Numbered from the stretch's first letter, positions 1 through 7,626 are shown. The stretch is DNA of 23,123 nt from JBDTVS01 sp040007095 (GCA_040007095.1 JBDTVS010000240.1:1-23123), one strand, 5' to 3'. Translations and numbers: made by a program. Notes: generated by a model not told the origin, from the letters alone.

Positions 1-73
1 ATGTACGCCCGAGATACCCATTTAGTTTCACTATTTGTGGCGGACTACACTAGCGCATTTCTGGTTTGTGGGC

Positions 74-135
74 AGTGTCGGCCTTCAGGCGGACCGTCGT
101 GGTCCGGCTGAAGCCAGGCTGAAGCCGGACACTAC
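74..135. repeat. REP-like palindrome at window edge
   Basis: Seen in the sequence: the arm at 80-95 (GGCCTTCAGGCGGACC) pairs with 101-115 (GGTCCGGCTGAAGCC) apart from one bulge and one mismatch, around a 5-nt loop. A second copy of the right arm (GGCTGAAGCCGGACACT) follows at 117-133, so alternative pairings with AGTGTC at 74-79 are possible. Extragenic palindromes of this GGCTGAAGCC type are familiar in acidobacterial DNA. It lies downstream of the stop codon of the minus-strand DUF3999 gene and may help end its transcript. No RAYT transposase is visible in the window. Confidence 0.6.
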
Positions 136-193
136 GTACAGGTCGAAAACGCCACTAGTCCCCCCCCGAAAGTTTTACCTGCTCGGCTGCGCT

Positions 194-1438
194 CTAGCCG
201 CCTTGCAGCGTACGGACCGCGAGGAAACCAAGGCCCGCCACGGCGATTCCCAGAGCGCTCCAGAGCACCACGGGATGACGCTCGGTCCACGGGGCCGGGT
301 CGGCGTAGCTCGCGTTCTGCCGGGCGTCGCCGAGTCTGGCGATCGTCGCAGCGTCGAGCGCGCTCGCGTCGACGAGCCTGGCCAACTCGTACTGAGGCCG
401 CGTCGCGCGAGGGTTCCCATACACGAGCCGATACGTCCGACCCAGCTCAGGGCGAAAGACCACGCGCCGGGGAACGGTCTGCAGGACCGGATGCAGATCT
501 GCCAGCGGCGCGTCGTTCCGATTGTGGACGGTGATGCGCCAGTAGGCGGCCGACTTTTCCGGAACGAGGACGTTGAGCGCGGTGCGGGGCTGGCCGCGTT
601 CCGTCATCCGATAGATCTCGCCGGACGACTCGCGCTGCCAGCGCGTTCCATCGTCGCTGCTTTCGACAACGACGGGGCGCAGGAATTCGGGCTGTGCGGT
701 GTCGAACCGCACCTCGGCGATTGGGAGCGTCGACACCGCGCCGGTCGACGTCCAGATGCTTCGCCCGCTCTCCTGGCTCGTCTCGAGAGTGAAGCCGGCC
801 GGCATCAACTCGGCGGCGCTCGTGACACGAGCGGCGAGGTCTACGCTCGTGATGTCGTACCGCCGTGACCCGTCCAGCAGGCGGAACCGATGGTATCGCG
901 AGATGGTGTCGGGATATGTCGCCGTCGTGTTCTCGCCGATGCCGGCCAAGCGCAGGTTGTAGATTGGCGACCGCTCTCGCACGACGCGCCATGTCCGCGC
1001 ATCGTCGCTCGCGGCGATCTCCACCCACGTCACGAAGTCTGTGGAGGTGGCGACCTGCAGCCGGGCCGAGTTGTGGACGCGAGACTCCACGCCTGCGTCG
1101 ACGACGACCTGTGTGAACTGTTTCGCGACGATGCTCGGCTCCAGGATCGTCGCGGGGCGCCATTCGGCCGTCGAGCCGCCGGGTCGCGCGTACAGGACGT
1201 ACGGCGTCTCGCGGCCATCGTTGTCCACCACACGCAGGTCCGCCCAGTTCGTCGCGGCGCGCCTGGTGACGTCGATCGGGACGCTGACCGCCACCATGCC
1301 CGAGCCACCCGCGTCCTCCACCAGGACTGGCGCGGCGAACTGCCAGTGCTGCCAGGCGGCCGTGAGCGGCGCCGGCTGACCGGCAGCGATGCGCGCGCTC
1401 GACGCCAAAGCGACCAGCAGCAGCGCCGTGCGCCTCAT
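194..1438 (-). CDS. DUF3999 family membrane-anchored protein
   Basis: The product is 414 residues. An N-terminal signal peptide (MRRTALLLVALASSARIAAG) is followed by a long beta-rich extracytoplasmic region with two repeated halves that contain RVVDNDGRETPYVLY- and FRPVVVESSDDG-like segments. A single C-terminal membrane helix lies at about residues 388-408 (VVLWSALGIAVAGLGFLAV). This layout matches DUF3999, a family of unknown function usually encoded next to DUF2339. The start is fixed by the ATGA overlap with the upstream DUF2339 gene: ATG at 1438-1436, and TGA of the neighbour at 1437-1435. The two are therefore likely translationally coupled and may form an envelope complex. The open frame continues upstream of this ATG, but that part is antisense-frame noise inside DUF2339. 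The stop is TAG at 196-194. Confidence 0.85.
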   Translation of the reverse strand: MRRTALLLVALASSARIAAGQPAPLTAAWQHWQFAAPVLVEDAGGSGMVAVSVPIDVTRRAATNWADLRVVDNDGRETPYVLYARPGGSTAEWRPATILEPSIVAKQFTQVVVDAGVESRVHNSARLQVATSTDFVTWVEIAASDDARTWRVVRERSPIYNLRLAGIGENTTATYPDTISRYHRFRLLDGSRRYDITSVDLAARVTSAAELMPAGFTLETSQESGRSIWTSTGAVSTLPIAEVRFDTAQPEFLRPVVVESSDDGTRWQRESSGEIYRMTERGQPRTALNVLVPEKSAAYWRITVHNRNDAPLADLHPVLQTVPRRVVFRPELGRTYRLVYGNPRATRPQYELARLVDASALDAATIARLGDARQNASYADPAPWTERHPVVLWSALGIAVAGLGFLAVRTLQGG

Positions 1439-3255
1439 GAGGTTCGTGGGCCCTTCACACTGCGCTGATACACGAACGATACGATCAGCAGAATCAGGCC
1501 CAGTGCTGTCGTCGACGCGACGCGATAGAAGCCATCGAGAGACGCCATGTCGTCGATGAGCACCTTCCAGATGGTCAGGCCGAAGAGCGCCAGCGCCTGC
1601 CATCGTAAGCCTGCGATGGCCTGACGCACGCCGGACGCCATCAAGCCGCTTGCGTAAAGCGCCCACAGCAGGGACACAGCCAGTCCCTCCGCAAGCGCGT
1701 TTGAAGACTCTTGCGCCGATGCTCGAAAGTACAGCTGCACCTCCACGGTCAACACCAGGACGGCCAGGACGTTCACGGCTACCGCGAGCACGGCGAACGC
1801 GTTGCGCTCGAGCGTGCTGAGGGCGGCGGTGCGGCCGCGCGCCGTCCAGAGGGCGATGCCCAGGCAGGCCACCGTGATCGCTGCCGTCAGGAATCGCTCG
1901 TTGAGCACGACGTGGGCCGAACTGAATCTCGTGATCAGGGCCGTACCTGCGACGCGTGTCCCTGCGATGGCGAAGAGCAGGAACGCCATGCCGCGCATGG
2001 ACCGCACGCCGATCCGAAAGCCCGTCCACACCAGCACGGCGCCCTCGATGCTCCACGCCAGCGTCGTCCAGGAGGCGTCGAGCCGGATCGGAATGACCAG
2101 CGTGGCGATCGTGAGCGCCACGCCTCCCAACAGCAGGCGCGCGGCGGACCGGCCCTCACGCACGGGGACCATGCGCGCGGCCAGCACGTGCGCCGCCGAC
2201 AAGAGCAGCGTGGCCAGCGTCAAGGTCCAGCGTCGATCGGGCCAGAGCATGGCGACAGCAACGGCCAGGAATGCGTAGGCATTCGAAGGCACGAGTATCC
2301 GGTGCTCGCCATCCGTCCGGCTGGTAGCCTTGGCGCGCAGCACCGGAAGCGCCAGGAACATGGCGAAGAAGAGCGTGGCGAACCCGGCCGTCAGCGGCAG
2401 TTTCGCGGGAACGTAGTACGTCACGTACCAGGACCAGAAGTACGACTCGGTCAGGATGAATGCCGGAAGGTCGATCGCGCGCCAGTTTCGCAACCACGCC
2501 AGCGCCAGGAGCCCGGCGTTGAGCACCGCCAGATAAGTGAAAAGCGTGACTTGCGCATCCTGGCCGGAGGCAACGAGCGCGGGACTGGTAAATCCTCCGA
2601 GGAGCGCCATCACCGCGACGGGCTGAGAGTTCCTGGCGATCGCCATCGCGATCATGCCGCCGGTGACGGCAATCATGAATCCGAAGGTGAGGCCGCTCGA
2701 GAATACGTGGTAGTAGTTGCCGCCGGCCCACAACGCGAGGTACAGGATGGCCGCACCAAGTCCCGCTATGCCGTCGGCAAAATATTCGTAGCCGCGTTTC
2801 AAGTACCACGGCGTAGACGCGAGCAGGCCAGCGCCGAGGAAGAGGCCAAGCGCGACCTGGCCGCGTGGGCCGACCCAGGCGTTGTCGATCGCCAACTTCA
2901 GAAAGTACGCCACGCCAACCGCAACGGCGAGCAGGCCGACACGATTCAACCAGCGCCCGGCGATCAGCGTTTCAAGATCGACAGTCCGGGCGCGATCGGC
3001 GAGACGCGCGCCGATCGGCGCCGCAGCCGATGAGGCTGACGCGGACGGCGAGGCGCGATCGGAACCAAGTGAGGCCGCGGGCGCAGGTTGTGCCACAAGA
3101 GCGGCGGGTGCGGTCGCTGGACGAGGCGAGGCCGTCGCGAGGTCCGCCAGACGACGCTCGAGCTCCGCAACGTGGCCTTCGAGCATTGTCACGCGCGCGG
3201 TGAGGGGATCGGACTCCCCACGGTCGGGCGCGAAGGGAGGATCTCCGAGTGTCAT
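1435..3255 (-). CDS. DUF2339 family polytopic membrane protein
   Basis: The 606-residue product starts with a soluble stretch holding a short coiled coil (LTARVTMLEGHVAELERRL, about residues 17-37) and an Ala/Pro-rich linker. From about residue 100 it is a nearly continuous array of hydrophobic helices. The motif LIAGRWLNRVGLLAVAVGVAYFLKLAIDN, followed by GPRGQVALGL, is typical of DUF2339. The family has no proven biochemical role; it is an inner-membrane protein often paired with DUF3999, as here. The ATG at 3255 has only a weak upstream ribosome-binding sequence and sits three bases from an inverted repeat that covers the likely -10 region (3258-3279). The downstream gene overlaps by four bases, so this is a two-gene operon. 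The adjacent HxlR gene is on the same strand 120 bp upstream. Confidence 0.88.
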   Translation of the reverse strand: MTLGDPPFAPDRGESDPLTARVTMLEGHVAELERRLADLATASPRPATAPAALVAQPAPAASLGSDRASPSASASSAAAPIGARLADRARTVDLETLIAGRWLNRVGLLAVAVGVAYFLKLAIDNAWVGPRGQVALGLFLGAGLLASTPWYLKRGYEYFADGIAGLGAAILYLALWAGGNYYHVFSSGLTFGFMIAVTGGMIAMAIARNSQPVAVMALLGGFTSPALVASGQDAQVTLFTYLAVLNAGLLALAWLRNWRAIDLPAFILTESYFWSWYVTYYVPAKLPLTAGFATLFFAMFLALPVLRAKATSRTDGEHRILVPSNAYAFLAVAVAMLWPDRRWTLTLATLLLSAAHVLAARMVPVREGRSAARLLLGGVALTIATLVIPIRLDASWTTLAWSIEGAVLVWTGFRIGVRSMRGMAFLLFAIAGTRVAGTALITRFSSAHVVLNERFLTAAITVACLGIALWTARGRTAALSTLERNAFAVLAVAVNVLAVLVLTVEVQLYFRASAQESSNALAEGLAVSLLWALYASGLMASGVRQAIAGLRWQALALFGLTIWKVLIDDMASLDGFYRVASTTALGLILLIVSFVYQRSVKGPRTS

Positions 3256-3257
3256 TT

Positions 3258-3279
3258 CTGTAGGTTATAGATTCTACAG
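3258..3279 (-). promoter_or_regulatory. Inverted repeat over DUF2339 leader
   Basis: CTGTAG at 3258-3263 and CTACAG at 3274-3279 form perfect 6-bp arms separated by 10 bp. On the minus strand the element includes TAGAAT, a fair -10 hexamer, and ends 2-3 bases before the DUF2339 ATG. If TAGAAT is the -10, the message would be nearly leaderless. The element could be an operator or a short RNA hairpin masking the start. No clear -35 was found, so the promoter assignment is weak. Confidence 0.35.
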
Positions 3280-3375
3280 GGGCGGTGCGAGACCGCTTGA
3301 AGAAGTTGGCCGCCACGTCGAGCGTGACGACCGGTCCCACAGTTGACAGCTTTATTCTGCCGCGGGCCCTAAGTG

Positions 3376-4077
3376 TCACGCGTGGGCTGGACCAGACCTG
3401 GCGTGTTCGCGAACGAAACGGGCCATCGGACTCCACATCAACCATCGCGGCAGCTGCTTCGCCAGCGTGGGTGGCCCCTCCACGACCACTGATCCGCATC
3501 GAACGGCCGTGTCGAAGTCTTCATGGCCCAACCACACCCGGTAGAAGAACGCGAGGTCGGCGCGAACGACCAGATCGGCGTCGAACTTCGGGGGCGTGAC
3601 GCACACCGACACTTCGCGCGGCTCGAGTAGCAACCAGACTCGCCGACCCCGCGGGCCTGTGAAGTCGAACTCGACTACCGTACGCCGCTCCGGCAGCCGT
3701 TCGCGATCGATGCGCTGGTGAATTCTCCAGACCAACAACCCGGCGTCCAGTTCCTCGGGCCTCGGCTCGCCGAACGCCCAGCGAACACCCCACGCGCCGA
3801 GCGCGTCCACCACCGCCTTGAGATCTCTGCCGGCGTCCGACAGGTGATAGCCGATCACCTTCGGCTGCGCACCGGGCAGGCGTTCGAGCACTCCAGCGAC
3901 TTCAAGGTCCCGCAGGCGCGATGCGAGCAGCGAGCGGGAAATTCCCGGCAGTCCTCGCTCGATCTCGTTGAAACGATGGCTCCCGAGAATCACCTCGCGC
4001 AGAATGAGCGGCGTCCATCGATCCGCGAAAATTTCCGATGCCCGCGCCACGGGGCAGTACTGGTTGTACTTCTGCAT
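3376..4077 (-). CDS. HxlR-family regulator with C-terminal SCP2-like domain
   Basis: The 233-residue protein begins with an HxlR-type winged helix (residues about 5-100). It carries the family's N-terminal cysteine (Cys8 in NQYCPVA), then ADRWTPLILREVILGSHRFNEIERGLPGISRSLLASRLRDLE and the wing VIGYHLSDAGRDL. The remaining ~120 residues, including EFDFTGPRGRRVWLL, FDADLVVRADLAFFYRVWLG and VVVEGPPTLAKQLPRWL, look like an SCP2/sterol-carrier-like ligand domain, as found in longer HxlR relatives. The start is ATG at 4077; longer upstream reading has no protein-like character. It is divergent from the haloperoxidase-like gene, with a palindrome at 4113-4127 just upstream, suggesting autoregulation and control of that neighbour. 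The ligand is unknown; Cys8 could sense electrophiles or oxidants, as in some family members. Confidence 0.88.
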   Translation of the reverse strand: MQKYNQYCPVARASEIFADRWTPLILREVILGSHRFNEIERGLPGISRSLLASRLRDLEVAGVLERLPGAQPKVIGYHLSDAGRDLKAVVDALGAWGVRWAFGEPRPEELDAGLLVWRIHQRIDRERLPERRTVVEFDFTGPRGRRVWLLLEPREVSVCVTPPKFDADLVVRADLAFFYRVWLGHEDFDTAVRCGSVVVEGPPTLAKQLPRWLMWSPMARFVREHARSGPAHA

Positions 4078-4112
4078 GGCTGCATCGTTACACCCCGGAT
4101 GGGTGGATGCCA

Positions 4113-4127
4113 GTTCAAAAAATGAAC
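4113..4127. promoter_or_regulatory. Candidate HxlR operator (palindrome)
   Basis: GTTCA-AAAAA-TGAAC is a perfect inverted repeat with 5-bp arms around an A5 tract. It lies in the 120-bp divergent space, 36 bp upstream of the HxlR ATG and about 70 bp upstream of the haloperoxidase ATG. Short palindromes with an A/T-rich centre are the usual shape of HxlR-type operators. Assigning it to this regulator is inference from position and shape. Confidence 0.45.
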
Positions 4128-4197
4128 CGAAGGAGTCCGATTGTTGTCCTTCCGCGCCCTCGCGAGAGCGTCTATCGTCGTCGCGGAGGTAGCATCC

Positions 4198-5472
4198 ATG
4201 TACCGTCCCTCTCTCGCCTGCGCCATCGTCGCGTTGAGTGCCGCGATCACTGGTCCCACCATTGCCCGCGCAGATGCCGTGCTGGACTGGAACGTCATCG
4301 CGCTCAAGACAACCGCCGCGGCACCCTTCAATCCTCCGCTCGAGACTCGCAACCTGGCGATCGTCCACGCCGCGATGTTCGATGCCGTCAACTCGATCAC
4401 GCGAGAGTTTCACCCGTACGCCGTCGCACTTCGGGCGCCCGAATGGGCGTCACCTGAGGCGGCGGCGATTGCGGCTGCGCACGCTGCGCTCCTGCACTTA
4501 TATGCCGACCAGCAGTCGACGTTGGATGCGGCCTACAGCACGTCGATCGCGCACCTTCACGACGGTCCCGAAAAAACCCGTGGCATCGACATCGGCAACG
4601 CGGTCGCTCTGCGGATACTGACGATGCGCGCGTCGGACGGCGCGGCGGCGGCCGTGAATGCCGTTTACAGGCCAGGCGAGCGGCCCGGCGACTGGATTCC
4701 CACGCCTCCGGGCTTCCTGCCGGCGCTCGATCCCGGTTGGGGCTCGGTTCAGCCCTTTTTCCTCCGGCATGGGTCGCAGTTCCGGCCGGGACCACCACCC
4801 GCGCTGAACAGCACGCGCTACACGCGTGATTTCGAGGAGATCAGAACGATTGGGTCGATCGGGAGCGTCACCCGCACGCAGGCTCAGACCGACCTCGCCC
4901 GTCTCTGGATTTCAACGGCCGCGCAGAACTGGAATCCAGTAGCCCGCCAGCTCGCCATCGCCCAGGGTCTCACGCTGTCCCAGAAAGCCCGTGCATTTGC
5001 GCTGCTGAACCTCGCGGGTGCCGACGCCTTCATCGCCGCCTGGGACGCGAAATTCGCCTACAACCAGTGGCGGCCGGTGACGGCCATTCGAGCGGCCGAC
5101 ATCGACGGCAACCCTGCCACCGACGCCGCCCCGGGATGGACGCCGCTGCTCGTCACGCCTCCCTTTCCGGATTACATCGCGGGCCACACCACGTATGCCG
5201 GTGCGGCGCAAAAAGTTCTCGAATCCGTGTTTGGCCGGCACCCGGGCTCGGTGATTACCCTCACGAGCGTCACCGCGCCTGGCGTCGTCGAAACCTACAC
5301 GACCTTCAAAGACATGGCGGATGGCGTCGTCGACGCCCGAGTGTGGGGTGGCATCCACTGGAGAACGTCGAGCGTGCGCGGCCGTACCGTCGGCGAAAAA
5401 ATTGGCCGGTATGCCGTGGACCGCTTTCTCGGGGCACGAGACGACGATGACTCTCATGACAGGCGACCGTGA
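4198..5472 (+). CDS. Vanadium-dependent haloperoxidase/PAP2-like exported enzyme
   Basis: The product is 424 residues. A Sec signal peptide (residues 1-25, ending TIARA-DA) is followed by an all-helical domain. Active-site signatures of the vanadium haloperoxidase/acid phosphatase superfamily are visible in order: K285-x6-R292-P293 (KFAYNQWRP), AGH at 328-330 in place of the usual SGH, and R381-xxx-GIH with His387 as the expected vanadate or phosphate ligand. The fold uses vanadate to oxidise halides with H2O2, or hydrolyses phosphate esters; the sequence does not decide between them. The Asp often found four residues after the metal-binding His is Ser391. The ATG at 4198 is preferred over the TTG at 4141 because GGAGGT precedes it at good spacing and it starts a clean signal peptide. 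It is divergent from an HxlR regulator. Confidence 0.85.
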   Translation: MYRPSLACAIVALSAAITGPTIARADAVLDWNVIALKTTAAAPFNPPLETRNLAIVHAAMFDAVNSITREFHPYAVALRAPEWASPEAAAIAAAHAALLHLYADQQSTLDAAYSTSIAHLHDGPEKTRGIDIGNAVALRILTMRASDGAAAAVNAVYRPGERPGDWIPTPPGFLPALDPGWGSVQPFFLRHGSQFRPGPPPALNSTRYTRDFEEIRTIGSIGSVTRTQAQTDLARLWISTAAQNWNPVARQLAIAQGLTLSQKARAFALLNLAGADAFIAAWDAKFAYNQWRPVTAIRAADIDGNPATDAAPGWTPLLVTPPFPDYIAGHTTYAGAAQKVLESVFGRHPGSVITLTSVTAPGVVETYTTFKDMADGVVDARVWGGIHWRTSSVRGRTVGEKIGRYAVDRFLGARDDDDSHDRRP

Positions 5473-5518
5473 CGCTGTTGCCGATCGCACGCGCTCTTCG
5501 AGCAGCCAGGTCTTGACT

Positions 5519-5848
5519 TCAATCGACGATGAACAGCCTGGCACCGACCGCCGTGGAGGACCGGTGAGGTTCGGCATTGTCCGCAACCTGGTAGCTCATG
5601 CCTGGTCGCAGCGTGAAGGTTCTGCCATCTTTCAGCTCGGTGTCGAGCTCACCTTCGATGCATAAGAGGATATGCCCCTTGACGCACCAATGGTCAGCGA
5701 GATAGCCCGGCAAGTATTCAACCATGCGGACCCGTATGCCGCCGAAGGATTGGGTTCTCCAATACGCAACGCCCGTCGCGCCCTTGTGTTCCGTCCTTTC
5801 CACCTGGGTCCACTCTGTCGTGCCAAAGGGAATACCTGATATCTGCAT
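5519..5848 (-). CDS. Small cupin with DHCW motif
   Basis: The product is a 109-residue single-domain protein. It carries DHWCVKGHILLCIEGELDTELKDG at about residues 52-75 and LRPGMSYQVADNAEPHRSSTAVGARLFIVD at the C-terminus, which are the two conserved cupin motifs of the small family annotated as DHCW-motif cupins. The His, Cys and Glu residues suggest a metal-binding beta-barrel, but substrate and reaction are unknown. The ATG at 5848 is preceded by AGGAG at seven-base spacing; in-frame extension upstream to 6049 has no cupin character. A perfect 18-bp palindrome lies just upstream of the ribosome-binding site. The gene converges with the haloperoxidase-like gene, leaving 46 bp between them, and diverges from folD. 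Confidence 0.82.
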   Translation of the reverse strand: MQISGIPFGTTEWTQVERTEHKGATGVAYWRTQSFGGIRVRMVEYLPGYLADHWCVKGHILLCIEGELDTELKDGRTFTLRPGMSYQVADNAEPHRSSTAVGARLFIVD

Positions 5849-5864
5849 GGCTGGCTCCTGGAAT

Positions 5865-5882
5865 GGCGGTGATTTCACCGCC
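5865..5882. promoter_or_regulatory. Perfect palindrome upstream of cupin gene
   Basis: GGCGGTGA-TT-TCACCGCC is a perfect inverted repeat with 8-bp arms and a 2-bp centre. It ends five bases upstream of the AGGAG of the minus-strand cupin gene. It is compact enough to be a dimeric repressor site over the transcript start. As RNA the tight loop would open to a tetraloop. No regulator gene adjoins it, so the partner is unknown. Confidence 0.45.
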
Positions 5883-6105
5883 GCCGGCCGTGTTGTATCA
5901 CGGAGGCCCATCTCACGAATCCGTGACCACGCCTCGTTGGCGGGTGAGCAACCGGTGTGATTTCGGTGCCTGCCGGTGGCGATCTCAACGCCACTGAATC
6001 GAAACTGGCCCACGATCGGCTTGTTCCACCGATACGAGCGCGGGTTCAAGTCGCGTTAGAATCAACTCGTGAATTCATACGGTGCGTCGCGCAAGCGCCA
6101 ACGCC

Positions 6106-6987
6106 ATGCCAGATAATCGGCTCCTGAACGGCCGGCCAATCCGCGACCGCATTCTCGACGACGTGGCGGCGCGCGTGCAGGCGGCCGCGGCCGCGCATCA
6201 GATCGGACGCCTCATCTCGATCAATATCGGTGAGCAGAAGGCGGCCGCCGTCTACGTGCGAGCCCAGGCGAACGCCGCCAGGAAGGTCGGCCTCCGCTTC
6301 GAGGACGCGCGGTGGCCCGGCACGCTCACCCAGGAGGAGTGCAAGGCACGCATCGTCGCCATGAATGACGATCGGGACGTGCTCGGCATCATTCTGCAGC
6401 GTCCAGTGCCCAGACACATTCACGGCCGCTCGCTGGCGTCAGCCATCCATCCGCTCAAGGACATCGAGGGCATGAACCCCGCGTCCATCGGCAACATCGT
6501 CTACAACGATCTGGCGCTGGCGCCGTGCACGGCGGCCGCGTCGGTCGAGTTGATCAAGGCCACCGGCCTCGACCTTCACGGCCTCGAGGTCGTGATGATC
6601 GGGCATTCGGAAATCGTGGGAAAGCCTGCCGCATTTCTGCTGATGGCAGAGGGCGCCACGGTCACCGTGTGTCACCACATGACGCGATCGGTCGCCGCGC
6701 ATTCACGCCGCGCCGACGCTGTGCTGGTGGCGGTCGGCAAGCCGAAGTTCCTGCGCGGCGACATGGTCAAGCCCGGCGCGGCCGTGATCGATATCGGCAT
6801 CAACCAGGTCACCGGTCCCGACGGCGAGACGATGATCGTCGGCGACGTCGATACCGACGATGTCAAGGAGATTGCCAGCTGGGTGACGCCGGTGCCTGGC
6901 GGCGTCGGGCCCGTGACGGTGGCGATGTTCATGCGCAACGCGATCACCGCGCACGAGAAGCAACTCGCCGCCGGCTGGATCGGCTGA
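6106..6987 (+). CDS. folD: FolD-like methylene-THF dehydrogenase with altered active site
   Basis: The 293-residue protein aligns without gaps to FolD through the N-terminal catalytic half. Family features present are Tyr50, Gln98 (IILQRPVP), IGHSEIVGKPAAFLLM (166-181), VCHHMTRS, the nucleotide-domain segment ADAVLVAVGKPKFL, and TPVPGGVGPVTVAM (261-274). FolD normally converts 5,10-methylene-THF to 5,10-methenyl-THF with NADP+ and then to 10-formyl-THF. Here the catalytic lysine position (YVxxK) is Gln54, and the conserved KDVDG aspartate is Glu121 (KDIEG). From family knowledge this suggests loss of cyclohydrolase while dehydrogenase may remain. The ATG at 6106 gives the normal family length; an in-frame GTG at 6082 is possible, and neither has a clear Shine-Dalgarno sequence. 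Confidence 0.88.
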   Translation: MPDNRLLNGRPIRDRILDDVAARVQAAAAAHQIGRLISINIGEQKAAAVYVRAQANAARKVGLRFEDARWPGTLTQEECKARIVAMNDDRDVLGIILQRPVPRHIHGRSLASAIHPLKDIEGMNPASIGNIVYNDLALAPCTAAASVELIKATGLDLHGLEVVMIGHSEIVGKPAAFLLMAEGATVTVCHHMTRSVAAHSRRADAVLVAVGKPKFLRGDMVKPGAAVIDIGINQVTGPDGETMIVGDVDTDDVKEIASWVTPVPGGVGPVTVAMFMRNAITAHEKQLAAGWIG

Positions 6988-7017
6988 CCGCCGTCCTACG
7001 AAGCCCGATTGCGTCGG

Positions 7018-7308
7018 TCAGACAGATCCACGTGTTGGGTCTACCGCCGGTACCTTCTTTCCCTTCATGAGAATGGTGAGGCCGAGCCCGAGCACAGCAC
7101 CGACCACACCGCCGATCATCTGCCCTCGCAGGAGCTTTCCGGTGGTGTAGCGGATGACGTCGGGAATCTGAACCAGGGCCTGAACCTGCGCCCCCCCTGG
7201 AAGACCCCCCGGTTCCGAGTACCAGACGAGGGCAGGCGGAACGATGAAGGATGCGATCACGATGCCCAGCAGCGCACCCGCCAAGGCGAAAATCAGTGCG
7301 TTCTTCAT
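7018..7308 (-). CDS. Small two-helix membrane protein, unknown function
   Basis: This is a 96-residue hypothetical protein. Two hydrophobic segments are visible: residues about 5-30 (IFALAGALLGIVIASFIVPPALVWY) and about 66-83 (MIGGVVGAVLGLGLTILM), the second followed by a basic tail (KGKKVP). The middle stretch (QVQALVQIPDVIRYTTGKLLRGQ) is amphipathic. Glycine-zipper-like spacing in the second helix suggests helix packing or oligomerisation. It converges with folD, with about 30 bp between the stop codons. I do not recognise the family. Confidence 0.65.
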   Translation of the reverse strand: MKNALIFALAGALLGIVIASFIVPPALVWYSEPGGLPGGAQVQALVQIPDVIRYTTGKLLRGQMIGGVVGAVLGLGLTILMKGKKVPAVDPTRGSV

Positions 7309-7392
7309 GTTGTTCAGGATAGCAGTTGATCCCGGAGCGCGGCCTCACGCCCGCGGTGAATCGCGCTACTCAGCGCGCATTGAATGTCGGCA

Positions 7393-7626
7393 TCAGGATT
7401 TCTTGCGGCTTCCTCCCGAAGACTTCCGGCTGCCGGTGGACTTGCTGGGTGAGCTTTTTCGCGGGGGGACCTTCCCACCCTTCTGTCGCGCCTCGCTCAG
7501 GCCAATGGCGATCGCCTGCTTCCGGCTTTTGACGCGGCTGCCGGAACTGCTTTTCAGCGTGCCCTTCTTGCGGCGTTCCATCGCCGCCTTCACCCGCTTC
7601 TGCGCCGATTTACCGTATTTGGCCAT
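7393..7626 (-). CDS. DUF6496-like basic small protein
   Basis: The product is 77 residues, very rich in Lys, Arg, Ser and Gly. The N-terminal part, MAKYGKSAQKRVKAAMERRKKG, is followed by SRKQAIAIGLSEARQKGGKVP, the recognisable core of DUF6496 proteins. The C-terminal tail (residues about 54-77) is a low-complexity KSSPSKSTGSRKSSGG segment resembling histone-H1-like tails. Nucleic-acid binding is a reasonable guess from composition but has not been shown for the family. The start is well defined: a perfect AGGAGGT lies four bases before the ATG at 7626, so the longer frame upstream is not needed. Such genes often accompany stress-response genes; no such operon partner is visible here. Confidence 0.82.
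   Translation of the reverse strand: MAKYGKSAQKRVKAAMERRKKGTLKSSSGSRVKSRKQAIAIGLSEARQKGGKVPPRKSSPSKSTGSRKSSGGSRKKS

Noticed and set aside
1711..3033. Plus-strand frame of 440 codons antisense to DUF2339
   Set aside because: The translation is dominated by Arg, Gln, Gly and His with no hydrophobic core. DUF2339 on the other strand is convincing.
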